Shown here: positions 45,905-54,548 of the stretch, in pieces
Layout: the number at the start of each line of letters is the position of its first letter
How positions within the stretch are numbered: position 1 is the stretch's first letter
Origin: Nonomuraea solani
GTDB taxonomy: Bacteria; Actinomycetota; Actinomycetes; Streptosporangiales; Streptosporangiaceae
Assembly (NCBI RefSeq): GCF_900108335.1
Contig: NZ_FNVT01000030.1
Location: 1 to 64,000, forward strand
Reading direction: 5' to 3'
DNA: 64,000 nt
Translations under genes and position numbers: made by a program
Notes under the pieces: model-generated
Told to the model about the DNA's origin: nothing
Database searches by the model: none
Seen by the model: the letters and a program-made list of their open reading frames with translations, nothing else

Positions 45905-45944
45905 CGGGGGCGCCGGGGCCGGAGAGCCGATCCCGGCGCCCCCG
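45905..45944 (-). terminator. Hairpin between ytfQ-like and ytfR-like genes
   Basis: A perfect 13-bp stem (CGGGGGCGCCGGG and complement) with a 14-nt loop, 41 nt after the binding-protein stop. Together with the hairpin at 40.9 kb it suggests the same attenuation strategy in both transporter operons. Confidence 0.75.
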
Positions 45945-45985
45945 TCTTCACGCCCCTCCAAAGGGACCGCAGGGGCGACCGCAGA

Positions 45986-46966
45986 TCAGTACTGGCGGGA
46001 GGACAGGGCCTGCTTGGCCTGCTCCTGGTTGAAGGTGGTCTCCTCGGTCACCACGCGGGCGGGCACCTGCTCACCCTTGAGGACCTTCTTGGCCAGGTCC
46101 ATGAGCTGCGGGCCGAGCAGCGGGGAGCACTCGACGATGAAGTTGATCTTCCCGTCGGCCAGCGCCTGCATACCGTCCTTGACGGCGTCCACAGTGATGA
46201 TCTTGATGTCCTTGCCGGGCACCTTGCCCGCGCCCTCGATCGCCTCGATGGCGCCCAGGCCCATGTCGTCGTTGTGGGCGTACAGGACGTCGATGTCCGG
46301 GTTGGACTTCAGGAATGCCTCCATGACCTCCTTGCCCTTGGCCCGGGTGAAGTCACCGGTCTGCGAGGCGATGATCTCGAACTTGGTCTCGGCCTTGATG
46401 ACGTCCTGGAAACCGGCCTTGCGGTCGTTGGCCGGCGCCGAACCGGTCGTACCCTGCAGCTCGACGATCTTCACCGGGTCGGTCGAGGACTTGTACTCCT
46501 CGACCAGCCACTGGCCGGCCTTCTTGCCCTCCTCGACGAAGTCCGAGCCCAGGAACGTCTTGTAGAGGGAGGTGTCCTTGGAGTCCACGGCGCGGTCGGT
46601 CAGGATGACCGGGATCTTCGCGTCCTTGGCCTCCTTGAGCACCGTGTCCCAGCCCGACTCCACCACCGGCGAGAAGGCGATGATGTCCACCTTCTGCTGG
46701 ATGTAGGAGCGAATGGCCTTGATCTGGTTCTCCTGCTTCTGCTGGGCGTCGGAGAACTTCAGCGTGATGTTCGCGTTCTTCGCCGAGTCCTGCACGGACT
46801 TGGTGTTCGCGGTACGCCAGCCGCTCTCCGCGCCGACTTGGGAGAAGCCCATGGTGATCGAGTCACCGCCGCCGCCCGTGGCGCCGCCGCCGGTGCCGCC
46901 GCCGCAGGCCGCCACCGACATCGCGGTGAGCCCGGCCAGCACCATCCCCGAGATCCTTTTGAACAC
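45986..46966 (-). CDS. ytfQ: Sugar ABC transporter substrate-binding lipoprotein, YtfQ-like
   Basis: 326 residues from a GTG start (VFKRISGMVLAGLTAMSVAA then Cys, lipobox VAAC) behind AAGGGAA. Gly-rich linker, then MGFSQVGAESGWRTANTKSV, KIPVILTDRAVDSKDTSLYK and YAHNDDMGLGAIEAIEGAGK, the galactofuranose-binding YtfQ pattern. YtfQ binds furanose forms; beside an arabinofuranosidase an arabinofuranose ligand is a reasonable inference. Operator O3 lies 19 bp upstream of the start. Confidence 0.93.
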   Translation of the reverse strand: MFKRISGMVLAGLTAMSVAACGGGTGGGATGGGGDSITMGFSQVGAESGWRTANTKSVQDSAKNANITLKFSDAQQKQENQIKAIRSYIQQKVDIIAFSPVVESGWDTVLKEAKDAKIPVILTDRAVDSKDTSLYKTFLGSDFVEEGKKAGQWLVEEYKSSTDPVKIVELQGTTGSAPANDRKAGFQDVIKAETKFEIIASQTGDFTRAKGKEVMEAFLKSNPDIDVLYAHNDDMGLGAIEAIEGAGKVPGKDIKIITVDAVKDGMQALADGKINFIVECSPLLGPQLMDLAKKVLKGEQVPARVVTEETTFNQEQAKQALSSRQY

Positions 46967-46984
46967 GTGGGGGTTCCCTTCTGA

Positions 46985-46998
46985 TGTGAACGCTAACA
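46985..46998. promoter_or_regulatory. LacI/AraR-type operator O3 (ytfQ operon)
   Basis: TGTGAACGCTAACA, CG-centred, in the 75-bp gap between repressor 2 and the ytfQ-like gene. Exact reverse complement of O1. Confidence 0.8.
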
Positions 46999-47041
46999 TC
47001 CCAGGGCGGGCGCCAGCGCTGCCTGTCTTTCCCGTACGGCA

Positions 47042-48055
47042 CTAAGCCCGGGCCGTACTGACCCTGGCGACGAACGTCGGCGGCACCACGAGCCGCTCCC
47101 GCTCCTGCGGGCCGCCTTCGAGCTGCCGGATGAGCACCTCGATGCTGTGCCTGCCCACCGCGTCGAAGTCCTGCCTGATGGTCGTGAGCGGCGGCGAGAA
47201 GAACTCCGACTCCGGAATGTCGTCGAAGCCGACCACACTCACCCGTTCGGGCACCCTCACCCCCTGCTCGGTGAACGCCCGCAGCACGCCCAGCGCCATC
47301 TGATCGTTGGCGACGAAGACCGCGGTGACGTTCCTCATGCTCGCCAGACTGCGCCCCGCCTCGTATCCCGAGCGCGGGCTCCAGTCCCCGGCGAGCGGTC
47401 GCGGGGCCTCGCGGCCCGCCTGCTCCAGCGCGGCCCGCCACCCGGCCACGCGTCCTTCCGCCTCCAGCCAGTCGGAGGGACCTCTGACGTGCCAGACCGT
47501 CTCGTGGCCCAACGACAGCAGATGCTCGGTGGCGAGCCTGCCTCCCGCGACCTGGTCGACGCAGACCACCGAGACGTCTCCCGCCTCGCCGCCCTCTACG
47601 GCGACGGTGGGGACGCCGAGTGGCAGGTCGGCCAGCGCCTGGGCGGCCGAGCGCTGCGGCGCGACCACCACGATTCCGTCCACGCCCTGGTCGGCCAGGT
47701 AGTCGAGGGCATCGCGCACGCCGGCCTTGTCGATGGACTTGAGGCTGACGATGCTGACGAAGTAGCCGGCCGCCCTGGCCGCCTGCTCGATGCCGTAGAC
47801 CGTACTGGCCGGGCCGTACAGCGTGGTGTCGAAACTGACCACTCCAAGCGTTCTGGAGTGCTTGGTGACCAGGGCGCGGGCGACGAGGTTGCGGCGGTAG
47901 CCGAGCTTGTCGATCGCCTCGAGCACCCGCGTACGGGTCTCGCTGCGCACATTGGGGTGATCGTTGAGCACACGCGAGACCGTCTGATGCGACACGCCCG
48001 CCTCCTTGGCCACGTCGGCCATGACCGGCAGGCGGCGCCCCAGGCTGGATCCCAC
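47042..48055 (-). CDS. LacI family repressor 2, probable L-arabinose regulator
   Basis: 337 residues, the same length as repressor 1. HTH VMADVAKEAGVSHQTVSRVL identical to repressor 1; differences are concentrated in the effector domain (for example VAVEGGEAGDVSVVCVDQVA versus VAVEGTHNADVSVVCIDQIE), so ligand response may differ while DNA target is shared. GTG start behind AAAGGAG. Divergent from the GH51 gene, with one operator (O4) on its own side and two (O5, O6) on the other, indicating autoregulation. Confidence 0.94.
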   Translation of the reverse strand: MGSSLGRRLPVMADVAKEAGVSHQTVSRVLNDHPNVRSETRTRVLEAIDKLGYRRNLVARALVTKHSRTLGVVSFDTTLYGPASTVYGIEQAARAAGYFVSIVSLKSIDKAGVRDALDYLADQGVDGIVVVAPQRSAAQALADLPLGVPTVAVEGGEAGDVSVVCVDQVAGGRLATEHLLSLGHETVWHVRGPSDWLEAEGRVAGWRAALEQAGREAPRPLAGDWSPRSGYEAGRSLASMRNVTAVFVANDQMALGVLRAFTEQGVRVPERVSVVGFDDIPESEFFSPPLTTIRQDFDAVGRHSIEVLIRQLEGGPQERERLVVPPTFVARVSTARA

Positions 48056-48086
48056 TGCCGTGCTCCTTTCCTGGCTTGGGCACGAC

Positions 48087-48100
48087 TGTGAACGTTAACA
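48087..48100. promoter_or_regulatory. LacI/AraR-type operator O4 (repressor 2 promoter)
   Basis: TGTGAACGTTAACA, CG-centred, 32-45 bp upstream of the repressor 2 start. On the minus strand a TTGACG at about 20 bp upstream could serve as -35, placing the operator in the promoter spacer. Confidence 0.8.
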
Positions 48101-48197
48101 ACGTGTCTCGTCAAGGGGACCTTGGTTACGGTCGTGTCACACGGGCCGCCCCTTGACGAGGGCCGTATCAGGTCCTTAACTTGTCGCGAATCGCCGT

Positions 48198-48211
48198 TGT
48201 TAACGCTCACT
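48198..48211. promoter_or_regulatory. LacI/AraR-type operator O5 (GH51 promoter)
   Basis: TGTTAACGCTCACT, CG-centred, with a degenerate right arm. Its centre is 18 bp from that of O6. Confidence 0.7.
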
Positions 48212-48215
48212 TTTG

Positions 48216-48229
48216 TGTTAACGCTAACA
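48216..48229. promoter_or_regulatory. LacI/AraR-type operator O6 (GH51 gene)
   Basis: TGTTAACGCTAACA, the best copy of the motif (12 of 14 positions palindromic), immediately before the CTGAGGAG ribosome site of the arabinofuranosidase gene. Confidence 0.85.
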
Positions 48230-48251
48230 ACTCCTGAGGAGCCCCCCGCTC

Positions 48252-51200
48252 ATGCTGCGAATCGCCTTATCCGCCCTGCTCTTGGCGGGTCTGATAGTGG
48301 CTCCGCCGGCCGCAGCGCTGGCCGAGCCCATCCCGGAAGGGGCCGTCGTGGACCAGTTCGACGGCACCACGCTCGGCCCGGACTGGACGGTGCTGTCACC
48401 CGACAGCGCCCGCTACAGCCTGTCGGGCGGCGCGCTCCATCTGGACACGCTGACCGGCGACACCCACCAGGCCACCAACAACGCCAGGAACCTGTTCCTC
48501 GTGGACGTCCCCGACGGCGACTTCGAGGTGGTCACCAAGCTGAGCGCGCCGGTCACCCTGGACTACCAGAGCGCCGGTCTGCTGGCCTGGCAGGACTGGG
48601 ACAACTACGTGCGGGCGGGGCTGGCCCACGTCGGGTTCGCCGGCGGGCCGGTGATCGAGACGGCCACCGAGGTGGGGGCGGCCTTCACCTCGGCCTTCGC
48701 GGCCAGGCCCGGCTCCACGGCCGAGATCGTCAAGCTGGCCAGGACCGGGGACGAGTTCGTCTCCTCCTACTGGGACGGCGCGGCCTGGGTGCAGGCGTCC
48801 AGGATGACCGCCAGGATCACGGTCGGGCAGGTCGGGCTCTTCGGGCTGTCGGCCCAGAACGGCACGTCCATGCGGGCCGACTTCGACTACCTCGCGATCA
48901 GGGCGGCGCCGGGCGAGACGGTGGTCCCGCCGGAGCCGTTCACGCTGCGGGCGGCGGCGCTGCCGTACCTGTCGGCCGACAGGTCGGGCGTCGTACGGGC
49001 CTCGGCGAAGGCGGGCATGACCAACCTGGCCTTCACGGCCGCGCCCGGCGGCGACGGGGTGAAGCTGAGAGACCTGGCGAGCGGCAGATTCCTGGAGGCC
49101 GGCGCGAAGGTGCGGCTGAGTGCGACCGGATCGGTCTTCACACTCAGGGACGCCGGCGGCGGCAAGGTCACGGTGTCCTCGGGCGGGCAGAACGTCGCGA
49201 TCAGCGGCGGAACCCTGGTCATGGGCACGGAGGCGGCCAAGTTCCGCATCGAGGAGTACACGCGGGGCAGGCTCACCGTGGACACCCGGGCCAAGGGCAC
49301 CAAGGTCAGCCCCGACCTGTACGGCGTCTTCTACGAGGACATCAACCACGCGGCCGACGGCGGGCTCTACGCCGAGCTGGTGCAGAACCGCTCGTTCGAG
49401 TTCAACGCCACCGACGAGCCCTCCTACACCGGGCTGACCGCGTGGACCAAGGCCGAGCGCGGCGCCACCGCCACCCTGGCCGTCACCGGCGAGGACCCGC
49501 TGAACACCAGCAACCGCAACTACCTGCGGCTGGACGTGACGGGGTCCGGCACGGCCGGGGTGAGCAACGCCGGGTTCAACCGCGGGCTGGCGCTCAAGGC
49601 CGGCAAACGGTACGACCTGTCGCTGTGGGCTCGCCGCACCGAGGCCGGGCCGCTGACGGTCACCGCGGAGGACGGCACGACCGTGCTCGGGAAGGCCACG
49701 GTGCGGGTCAGGGCGGGCGGCTGGGCCAAGTACACGGCCTCGTTCACCGCCTCGGCCACCACCGACGCGGGGCGGCTCGTCGTGCAGGCGCCCGGCGGGC
49801 GTACCGACCTGGACATGGTGTCGCTGTTCCCGCGCGACACCTTCAAGGGCCACGGCATGCGTACGGACCTGGCGAAGATGATCGCAGACCTGGAGCCGCG
49901 GTTCCTGCGCTTCCCCGGCGGCTGCGTGACCAACGTCGGCACCTACGACCCCTACGCCGAGACCGGCGACCGGCGGCGCATCTACCAGTGGAAGGAGACG
50001 ATCGGCCCGATCGAGGAGCGGCCGACGAACTTCAACTTCTGGGGCTACAACCAGAGCTACGGCATCGGCTACTTCGAGTACTTCCAGTTCGCCGAGGACA
50101 TCGGGGCCGAGGCGCTGCCGGTGCTGTCGGTGGGCGTGAACGGCTGCGGCGAGAACCGGCCGCTGACGGACGAGGCCAAGCTGGCCCGCTGGGTGCAGGA
50201 CACGCTGGATCTGATCGAGTTCGCCAACGGTCCCGTGACGTCCGAGTGGGGTGAGAAGCGGGCCCGGCTGGGGCATCCGCGGCCGTTCGGGCTGGAGTAC
50301 ATCGGGCTCGGCAACGAGGAGATCTATCCCGAGTTCTTCGCCAACTATCCGAAGTTCGCCGACGCGATCAGGGCGAAGTATCCGTCCATCAAGATCATCA
50401 GTAACTCGGGGCAAACGTCGCAGGGCGCCTGGTTCGACCGGATGTGGCAGTTCGCCCGCGACCAGAAGGCCGACCTGGTCGACGAGCACTACTACAACAA
50501 CCCGAGCTGGTTCCTGGCCAACAACCGCCGCTACGACTCCTACGACCGCGAGGGGCCGAAGGTGTTCGTGGGCGAGTACGCCTCCCGGGGCAACGCGTTC
50601 TCCAACGCGCTGGCCGAGGCGTCGTTCATGACCGGGCTCGAACGCAACTCCGACGTGGTGGAGCTGACGTCGTACGCGCCGCTGCTGGCCAACGTCGACT
50701 ACGTGGACTGGGCGCCGGACCTCATCTGGTTCGACAACGACCAGGCGTACGGCTCGCCGAGCTACCACGTCCAGCGCCTGTTCTCCACAAACGTGGGCGA
50801 CCGGGTGCTGCCGAGCACGTTCGAGGGCGAGGTCAAACCCGTCGAGGGCATCAAGGGCGCGGTCGGCCTCGGCGCCTGGAACACCGCCGTCAGGTACGAC
50901 GACGTCAAGGTCACCGGGGCGGACGGCAGCGTGCTGCTGTCGGACGACTTCGCCGCGGGCGCTTCCCAATGGAGCCCCGGCCTGGGCACCTGGGCCGTAC
51001 AGGACGGCGCGTACGCGCAGACGGCGCTCGTCGAGGACGCCCGCTCCACGGCGGGCTCGGCCGGCTGGTCGAACTACACGATGGAGGTGACCGCCAGGAA
51101 GACCTCGGGGGCGGAGGGCTTCCTGGTGATGTTCGGCGTGCGTGACAGCGGCAACTTCTACTGGTGGAACGTCGGCGGCTGGGGCAACACCCAGTCCGCC

Positions 51201-51644
51201 ATCGAGAAGGCCGTCAACGGCGGCAAGTCCTCGATCGCCACCTCGCCCCACACCGTCGAGACCGGCCGCGACTACCGGCTCAAGATCCAGGTCACCGGCC
51301 GCAAGATCACGACCTGGATCGACGGTGAGCAGGTCAACGAGTTCGTGGACAGCGCCACGGTGGAGCCGCTCTACCAGGTCGTCTCCAGGGACGGCCGGAA
51401 CGTGACGCTCAAGGTCGTCAACGCGGAGGACACGGCCGTACGCGGCAGCGTGGACCTCGGCTCCGCGCGGATCCGGCCGTCGGCCACGGTCACCACGCTG
51501 ACCGGCGCGCCGTCCGACACCAACTCGATCGCTCAGCCGGAGCTGATCGCGCCGGAGGAGCGGCAGGTGAGCGGCTTCTCCTCGGCCTTCACCTACGACT
51601 TCCCCGCGCACTCGGTGACGTTCGTGAAGCTCACGGAACGCTGA
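48252..51644 (+). CDS. Secreted multidomain GH51 alpha-L-arabinofuranosidase
   Basis: 1130 residues. Sec signal LRIALSALLLAGLIVAPPAA; a concanavalin-like beta-sandwich (about 35-215); a small beta-rich module (about 225-335); then the GH51 start LTVDTRAKGTKVSPDLYGVF, interrupted by a CBM4/9-like module (about 380-520). The TIM barrel has acid/base Glu689 in GLGNEEIYPEF and nucleophile Glu775 in VFVGEYAS. A LamG-type sandwich (about 865-1025, WNTAVRYDDVKVTGADGSVL to TTWIDGEQVN) is inserted before the C-terminal beta-domain. It should release L-arabinose from arabinoxylan or arabinan outside the cell. Controlled by O5/O6. Confidence 0.95.
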   Translation: MLRIALSALLLAGLIVAPPAAALAEPIPEGAVVDQFDGTTLGPDWTVLSPDSARYSLSGGALHLDTLTGDTHQATNNARNLFLVDVPDGDFEVVTKLSAPVTLDYQSAGLLAWQDWDNYVRAGLAHVGFAGGPVIETATEVGAAFTSAFAARPGSTAEIVKLARTGDEFVSSYWDGAAWVQASRMTARITVGQVGLFGLSAQNGTSMRADFDYLAIRAAPGETVVPPEPFTLRAAALPYLSADRSGVVRASAKAGMTNLAFTAAPGGDGVKLRDLASGRFLEAGAKVRLSATGSVFTLRDAGGGKVTVSSGGQNVAISGGTLVMGTEAAKFRIEEYTRGRLTVDTRAKGTKVSPDLYGVFYEDINHAADGGLYAELVQNRSFEFNATDEPSYTGLTAWTKAERGATATLAVTGEDPLNTSNRNYLRLDVTGSGTAGVSNAGFNRGLALKAGKRYDLSLWARRTEAGPLTVTAEDGTTVLGKATVRVRAGGWAKYTASFTASATTDAGRLVVQAPGGRTDLDMVSLFPRDTFKGHGMRTDLAKMIADLEPRFLRFPGGCVTNVGTYDPYAETGDRRRIYQWKETIGPIEERPTNFNFWGYNQSYGIGYFEYFQFAEDIGAEALPVLSVGVNGCGENRPLTDEAKLARWVQDTLDLIEFANGPVTSEWGEKRARLGHPRPFGLEYIGLGNEEIYPEFFANYPKFADAIRAKYPSIKIISNSGQTSQGAWFDRMWQFARDQKADLVDEHYYNNPSWFLANNRRYDSYDREGPKVFVGEYASRGNAFSNALAEASFMTGLERNSDVVELTSYAPLLANVDYVDWAPDLIWFDNDQAYGSPSYHVQRLFSTNVGDRVLPSTFEGEVKPVEGIKGAVGLGAWNTAVRYDDVKVTGADGSVLLSDDFAAGASQWSPGLGTWAVQDGAYAQTALVEDARSTAGSAGWSNYTMEVTARKTSGAEGFLVMFGVRDSGNFYWWNVGGWGNTQSAIEKAVNGGKSSIATSPHTVETGRDYRLKIQVTGRKITTWIDGEQVNEFVDSATVEPLYQVVSRDGRNVTLKVVNAEDTAVRGSVDLGSARIRPSATVTTLTGAPSDTNSIAQPELIAPEERQVSGFSSAFTYDFPAHSVTFVKLTER

Positions 51645-51648
51645 TCCT

Positions 51649-51674
51649 GGGCGGGCCCGTCCGCGGGCCCGCCC
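51649..51674. terminator. Bidirectional hairpin terminator
   Basis: Perfect 11-bp stem GGGCGGGCCCG with TCCG loop in the 34-nt gap between the converging stops of the GH51 and metallophosphoesterase genes. Confidence 0.8.
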
Positions 51675-51678
51675 GCTC

Positions 51679-52428
51679 TCACGCCGGGACGACGCGGTAG
51701 TGGGTGGTCAGCCGGCCCCCGTCGTCGAGAACGTGGAACGCGATCACCGGCGGCAGGTCGTAGTCGACGCAGGTGTCGAAGCTGACCCCGCCCTCCCACG
51801 GCAGCGTCAGCGTCGACACCACACCCCCGCCCACCAGCAGCGGCCGCCCCCCGAACGTGGTCGCGGCGGCCATGTGGGCGTGGCCGACGAGCACCGCGGC
51901 CACGTGGGAGTGGGCCGCCACCAGCGCTTCGACGCGCTCGTGCCGGTGCAGCCTGATGCCGTCGATCGGCGCCGCGTGCAGCAGCGTCGGCGGATGGTGG
52001 AAGGCCACGAACACCGGCAGGTCCGTGCCGGTGAGCACGCCTTCGAGCCAGGAGATCGTCTCGTCGTCCAGGTGGCCGGAGGGCTCGCCGGGGATCGAGG
52101 AGTCGCACATCGCGTAGACGGCCTTGGCCGTGTGGCGGACCTGGTTGATCGGGGTGCCGGTCGGCTCCGCGCCGAGCAGGCCCCGGCGGAACTCACCCCG
52201 GACGTCGTGATTGCCGGGGCCGATCAGGACGGGGTGGCGAGACGTGAGCACCTTGGCGGCCGCCTCGTACTCCTCGGGGAGGCCGTGGTCGGCGATGTCG
52301 CCGGTGATGAGGACGGCATCGAGGTCGGCGGGCAGCGCGTCGAGATAGCGCATGACGGCGTCGGCACGGCCCGCGCTCTCGGGCGTGGCGCCGAAGTGCA
52401 CGTCGCTCAGGTGAGCGATCACGATCAT
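51679..52428 (-). CDS. Calcineurin-type metallophosphoesterase (CpdA-like)
   Basis: 249 residues. Metal ligands of the class III cyclic-nucleotide phosphodiesterase fold: IVIAHLSDVHFGATPESAGR (D-x-H), AVLITGDIADHGLPEEYE (GDxxD/H), VLIGPGNHDVRGEFRR (GNHD), and VLVGHAHMAAATTFG (GHxH). Cytoplasmic. Likely hydrolyses cAMP or another phosphodiester; the true substrate is not shown. Start Met placed before the first metal motif, behind AAAGGA. Confidence 0.92.
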   Translation of the reverse strand: MIVIAHLSDVHFGATPESAGRADAVMRYLDALPADLDAVLITGDIADHGLPEEYEAAAKVLTSRHPVLIGPGNHDVRGEFRRGLLGAEPTGTPINQVRHTAKAVYAMCDSSIPGEPSGHLDDETISWLEGVLTGTDLPVFVAFHHPPTLLHAAPIDGIRLHRHERVEALVAAHSHVAAVLVGHAHMAAATTFGGRPLLVGGGVVSTLTLPWEGGVSFDTCVDYDLPPVIAFHVLDDGGRLTTHYRVVPA

Positions 52429-52514
52429 GGATGTGGTCCTTTCCCTCTCCGCCCAAGGTAGGCCCGGCATGGCTCGTACGTAAGATCCGGCTTGCGGCCC
52501 GCCCCGGCCGGTGA

Positions 52515-52716
52515 GGCACGAGGGAGCCGGACGACCGGCTCACGTTCCTCGCACACGCGATCTCCATGTCGTCCCTGCACGGTTCCGGCCCCTGGCCACC
52601 GCATGCCCAGGAGCTGCCGGACGAGCCCCCGCGCCCGGACGACGGAGGCGTACGAGGCGGAGCTGCGCGGCGTGCTCGGGGAACTCACCCGGGGCGCCGG
52701 CCGTTGTCCAGGGTGA
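52515..52716 (+). pseudogene. Possible decayed coding remnant in the 311-bp gap
   Basis: The gap between the metallophosphoesterase start and the DUF4236 gene has no intact gene. One frame reads REPDDRLTFLAHAISMSSLH followed by GSGPWPPHAQELPDEPPRP, protein-like in composition, and a second frame continues TEAYEAELRGVLGELTRGAG, as if one base were lost near 52640. There is no start or ribosome site. Could equally be chance in GC-rich DNA. Confidence 0.25.
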
Positions 52717-52739
52717 GCACATGATGGCGGAGGAGGGGC

Positions 52740-52943
52740 ATGGGCTGGCAATACCGCAAGTCAATCAAAGTGGGGCCGTTCCGGATCAACCTGTCGCGGC
52801 ATGGCATCGGCCACAGCTACGGCAACCGGCGTTTCCACATCTCGACCACCCCCGACGGCCGCCGTCACGTGTCCTTGCGCCTGCCCGGCGGCTTCCACGT
52901 CGGCAAGACGTTCGGCGGCAGGCGCTACCCGCGTCATTACTGA
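52740..52943 (+). CDS. DUF4236 small protein
   Basis: 67 residues, complete DUF4236 domain: GWQYRKSIKVGPFRINLSRH, GIGHSYGNRRFHISTTPDG. Basic, beta-rich, function unknown. AGGAGGGGC ribosome site just upstream of the ATG. Stands alone ahead of a strong terminator hairpin. Confidence 0.85.
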   Translation: MGWQYRKSIKVGPFRINLSRHGIGHSYGNRRFHISTTPDGRRHVSLRLPGGFHVGKTFGGRRYPRHY

Positions 52944-52976
52944 CCCTCGGCGGTCCCGCGACCGCTTGAGATAGAA

Positions 52977-53004
52977 CGGGCCGGAGGCGAAAGCCTCCGG
53001 CCCG
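52977..53004 (+). terminator. GAAA-tetraloop hairpin terminator
   Basis: Perfect 12-bp stem CGGGCCGGAGGC/GCCTCCGGCCCG closed by a stable GAAA tetraloop, 34 nt after the DUF4236 stop and before the decarboxylase promoter region. Confidence 0.8.
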
Positions 53005-53044
53005 TCCACTTTCGCGCTGCCGCGGATGCGATCAGAGTGGGCGG

Positions 53045-54511
53045 ATGAGCCCTCATATGACCCCGGAGGAGTTCCGCCGCCACGGCAGGCAGGTCGTCGA
53101 CTGGATCGCGGACTACCTCGCCGGTGTCGCGTCCCATCCGGTGATGTCCCAGGTCAAGCCCGGCGAGATCCGCGACGCGCTGCCGGCGCGGCCGCCCGAG
53201 CGGGGTGAGCCGTTCGAGGCCGTGCTGGCGGATCTGGACCGCATCCTGCTGCCGGGCATCACGCACTGGCAGCATCCCGGCTTCTTTGGCTATTTCCCCT
53301 CCAACGCTAGCGGCCCGGCCATTCTGGGCGATCTGCTGTCCAGCGGGCTCGGCGTGCAGGGCATGCTCTGGGTCACCAGCCCGGCGTGCACGGAGCTGGA
53401 GACCGTGGTGGTCGACTGGCTGGCCGACCTGCTGGGGCTGCCCGCCCACTTCCGTACCGACGCGCGGGGCGGGGGCGTCATCCAGGACTCGGCGTCCAGC
53501 GCGTGCCTGGTCGCGCTGCTCGCGGCGCTGCACCGGGCCGGTGGCGGGCGGGTCGCCGTCGAGGGGATCGACCGGCGTTACACGCTGTACGTGTCGTCGC
53601 AGACGCACTCGTCGCTGGAGAAGGCGGCGCGGATCGCGGGGCTGGGGGCGGCGGGGGTGCGGGTGGTGGACGTCGATCCGGGCACGCTGGCCATGGACCC
53701 GGAGCGGCTGCGTACCGTGCTGGCCAAGGACGTGGCGGCGGGGGCCGTGCCCGCGATGGTGTGCGCGACCGTCGGCACCACCTCCACCACGGCCATCGAC
53801 CCGGTGGCCGCCATCGGCGAGGTGTGCCGCGAGCACGGGGTGTGGCTGCACGTGGACGCCGCCTACGCCGGGGTCGCGGCCGTCTGCCCCGAGTTCCGGT
53901 GGCTGAACGACGGGCTGGGCGAGTACGCCGACTCCTACTCCACGAACCCGCACAAATGGCTGCTCACGAACTTCGACTGCAACGTGCTCTGGACGGCCGA
54001 CCGGACACCGCTGATCGGCGCGCTGTCGATCCTGCCCGAATACCTGACGAACGCCGCCACGTCGGCCGGCTCGGTCGTCGACTACCGCGACTGGCAGGTG
54101 CCGCTGGGCCGCCGGTTCCGGGCGCTGAAGCTGTGGTCGGTGATCCGCTGGTACGGCGCCGAGGGGCTGCGCGCCCACATCCGCAAGTGCGTCGGCCTGG
54201 CGGCGGACGTGGCGTCGTGGATCGCCGCCGATCCCGGGTTCGAGCTGCACGAGCAGCCGCCGCTCGGGCTCGTGTGCTTCCGCCCGCTGTGGCCGGGGCT
54301 GGTGGCGGCGGAGGCGGACCGGGCCACGACGCGGCTGATGGAGCTGCTCAACGCCGGCGGTTCCCTGTACCTGACCCACACCAGGGTCGCCGGGCGGGTG
54401 GTGCTGCGCCTGGCCGTCGGGGGTGCGGCGACCGAGCGACGGCACGTGGAGCAGGCGTGGGAGCAGATCCGCTGGGAACACGCGGCCCTGTCGGCGACGC
54501 TCCCCGGATGA
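53045..54511 (+). CDS. PLP-dependent aromatic-L-amino-acid decarboxylase family protein
   Basis: 488 residues, group II decarboxylase. MTPEEFRRHGRQVVDWIADY and THWQHPGFFGYFPSNASGPA are the AADC N-terminal substrate-loop motifs; GGGVIQDSASSACLVALLAA, HVDAAYAGVAAVCPEFR (PLP Asp) and SYSTNPHKWLLTNFDC with the Schiff-base Lys at about 304. Converts Dopa, tryptophan or tyrosine to the amine; specificity cannot be read by eye. Monocistronic, facing the WYL regulator. Confidence 0.93.
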   Translation: MSPHMTPEEFRRHGRQVVDWIADYLAGVASHPVMSQVKPGEIRDALPARPPERGEPFEAVLADLDRILLPGITHWQHPGFFGYFPSNASGPAILGDLLSSGLGVQGMLWVTSPACTELETVVVDWLADLLGLPAHFRTDARGGGVIQDSASSACLVALLAALHRAGGGRVAVEGIDRRYTLYVSSQTHSSLEKAARIAGLGAAGVRVVDVDPGTLAMDPERLRTVLAKDVAAGAVPAMVCATVGTTSTTAIDPVAAIGEVCREHGVWLHVDAAYAGVAAVCPEFRWLNDGLGEYADSYSTNPHKWLLTNFDCNVLWTADRTPLIGALSILPEYLTNAATSAGSVVDYRDWQVPLGRRFRALKLWSVIRWYGAEGLRAHIRKCVGLAADVASWIAADPGFELHEQPPLGLVCFRPLWPGLVAAEADRATTRLMELLNAGGSLYLTHTRVAGRVVLRLAVGGAATERRHVEQAWEQIRWEHAALSATLPG

Positions 54512-54548
54512 TCGTCAGCGATGGCGGACTGATGGAGGCCCGCCGACG

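Noticed and set aside
48135..48161. Second TGTCACA resembling an ECF41 -35
   Set aside because: No CGTC at 16-17 nt downstream, so it is not a complete ECF41 promoter.
48396..51611. Very long open frame antisense to the GH51 gene
   Set aside because: Low-complexity, Arg/Gly/Val-rich translation without domains; GC-rich third positions keep the opposite frame open. The plus-strand frame has signal peptide and catalytic motifs.
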